Assembly: GCA_934621385.1 (NCBI GenBank)
Contig: CAKTUI010000056.1
Span: forward strand, 1-6,904
Source of the DNA: an uncultured Kiritimatiellota bacterium
GTDB lineage: Bacteria > Verrucomicrobiota > Kiritimatiellia > RFP12 > UBA1067
Direction of reading: 5' to 3'
Length of the DNA: 6,904 bases
In this document: positions 6,787-6,904 of the stretch, piece by piece
Layout: each line of letters starts with the position of its first letter
How positions within the stretch are numbered: position 1 is the stretch's first letter
The notes under the pieces: model-generated
The model's database searches: none
Seen by the model: only the letters and a program-made list of their open reading frames with translations
Told to the model about the DNA's origin: nothing
Program-made: the position numbers and the translations under genes

Positions 6787-6816
6787 ATTGTATCAAAATC
6801 CCCTTACGGGTGTCAA
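6787..6816 (-). promoter_or_regulatory. Sigma70-type promoter of the four-gene operon
   Basis: On the minus strand a perfect -35 TTGACA (6816-6811) is separated by 18 nt from -10 TACAAT (6792-6787, five of six consensus bases). The -10 is preceded by TGA, so it also matches an extended -10 (TGnTAnAAT). Transcription would start near 6780, leaving a leader of about 20 nt that carries the ribosome binding site. No other promoter-like sequence is seen between the four genes, whose gaps are at most 4 nt, so this one probably drives them all. No operator is recognised. ATGGG occurs twice, 11 nt apart, just upstream of the -35. Confidence 0.8.
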
Positions 6817-6875
6817 CTCAAGCCCATCTGGAGTTTACCCATTTTTTGGTTTGGCTCGGATGGCGGGGTAGAAAA

Positions 6876-6892
6876 GCGCGGCAACCGCCCGC
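6876..6892. terminator. GC-rich hairpin, possible terminator upstream of the operon promoter
   Basis: The segment can form a six-pair stem with a one-base bulge and an AACC loop (plus strand: GCG 6876-6878, bulge 6879, GGC 6880-6882; GCC 6887-6889, CGC 6890-6892). On the minus strand it is followed by TTTTC; on the plus strand a T5 run follows after two bases. This could end transcription from a gene beyond the right edge and insulate the operon promoter. The stem is short, so the call is tentative. Confidence 0.35.
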
Positions 6893-6904
6893 CGTTTTTC
6901 GGTA

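Noticed and set aside
6835..6903. Open minus-strand frame entering from the right edge (22 residues, stop TAA at 6837-6835)
   Set aside because: Too short to judge, and it contains the terminator-like hairpin; it could be the end of an upstream gene, but nothing in it is recognisable.

Overview
The window is a GC-rich bacterial segment. Almost all of it is one minus-strand operon of four genes, read from the right edge to the left. The sequence does not name the host. High GC, secreted multi-domain proteins with Ig-like modules joined to a transglutaminase-like domain, and a secreted F5/8C-type esterase are reminiscent of the PVC group (Kiritimatiellota, Lentisphaerota, Verrucomicrobiota). 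That placement is a weak inference.

Layout from right to left. Positions 6760-6904 hold a GC-rich hairpin (6876-6892) and a near-consensus sigma70-type promoter (TTGACA at 6816-6811, an 18-nt spacer, TACAAT at 6792-6787 with an extended -10 TG). A ribosome binding site follows at 6765-6772. Gene 1 (4123-6759) is a secreted 878-residue protein with Ig-like modules, two calcium-loop-like motifs and a C-terminal transglutaminase-like domain (Cys710, His811, Asp822). Gene 2 (3000-4118) is a secreted 372-residue helical protein with a short leucine-rich-variant/HEAT-like repeat stretch. Gene 3 (1774-3003) is a secreted 409-residue alpha/beta-hydrolase of the predicted peptidase/PHB depolymerase type (Ser167, Asp216, His251) with a discoidin-like C-terminal domain. 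Gene 4 (86-1777) is a 563-residue polytopic membrane protein resembling GT-C (PMT/GT39-like) glycosyltransferases.

Genes 1 and 2 are 4 nt apart. Genes 2/3 and 3/4 each overlap by 4 nt (ATGA), so the set looks co-transcribed and translationally coupled. Three products appear exported and the fourth lies in the membrane with large outward loops. A joint role in making, modifying or processing a surface or extracytoplasmic glycoconjugate or protein is reasonable but unproven.

The left edge (1-118) looks like the end of an insertion sequence: the C-terminal 28 residues of a possible transposase on the plus strand and a terminal-repeat-like end (90-118). The element seems to have replaced the natural 3' end of gene 4, which now ends with residues encoded by the element. 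Between them lie a G10 run and a short imperfect repeat. Base composition is strongly mosaic: about 2941-5220 is much less GC-rich than the flanks, and the changes fall inside genes 3 and 1. No tRNA, rRNA, CRISPR array or riboswitch was seen.
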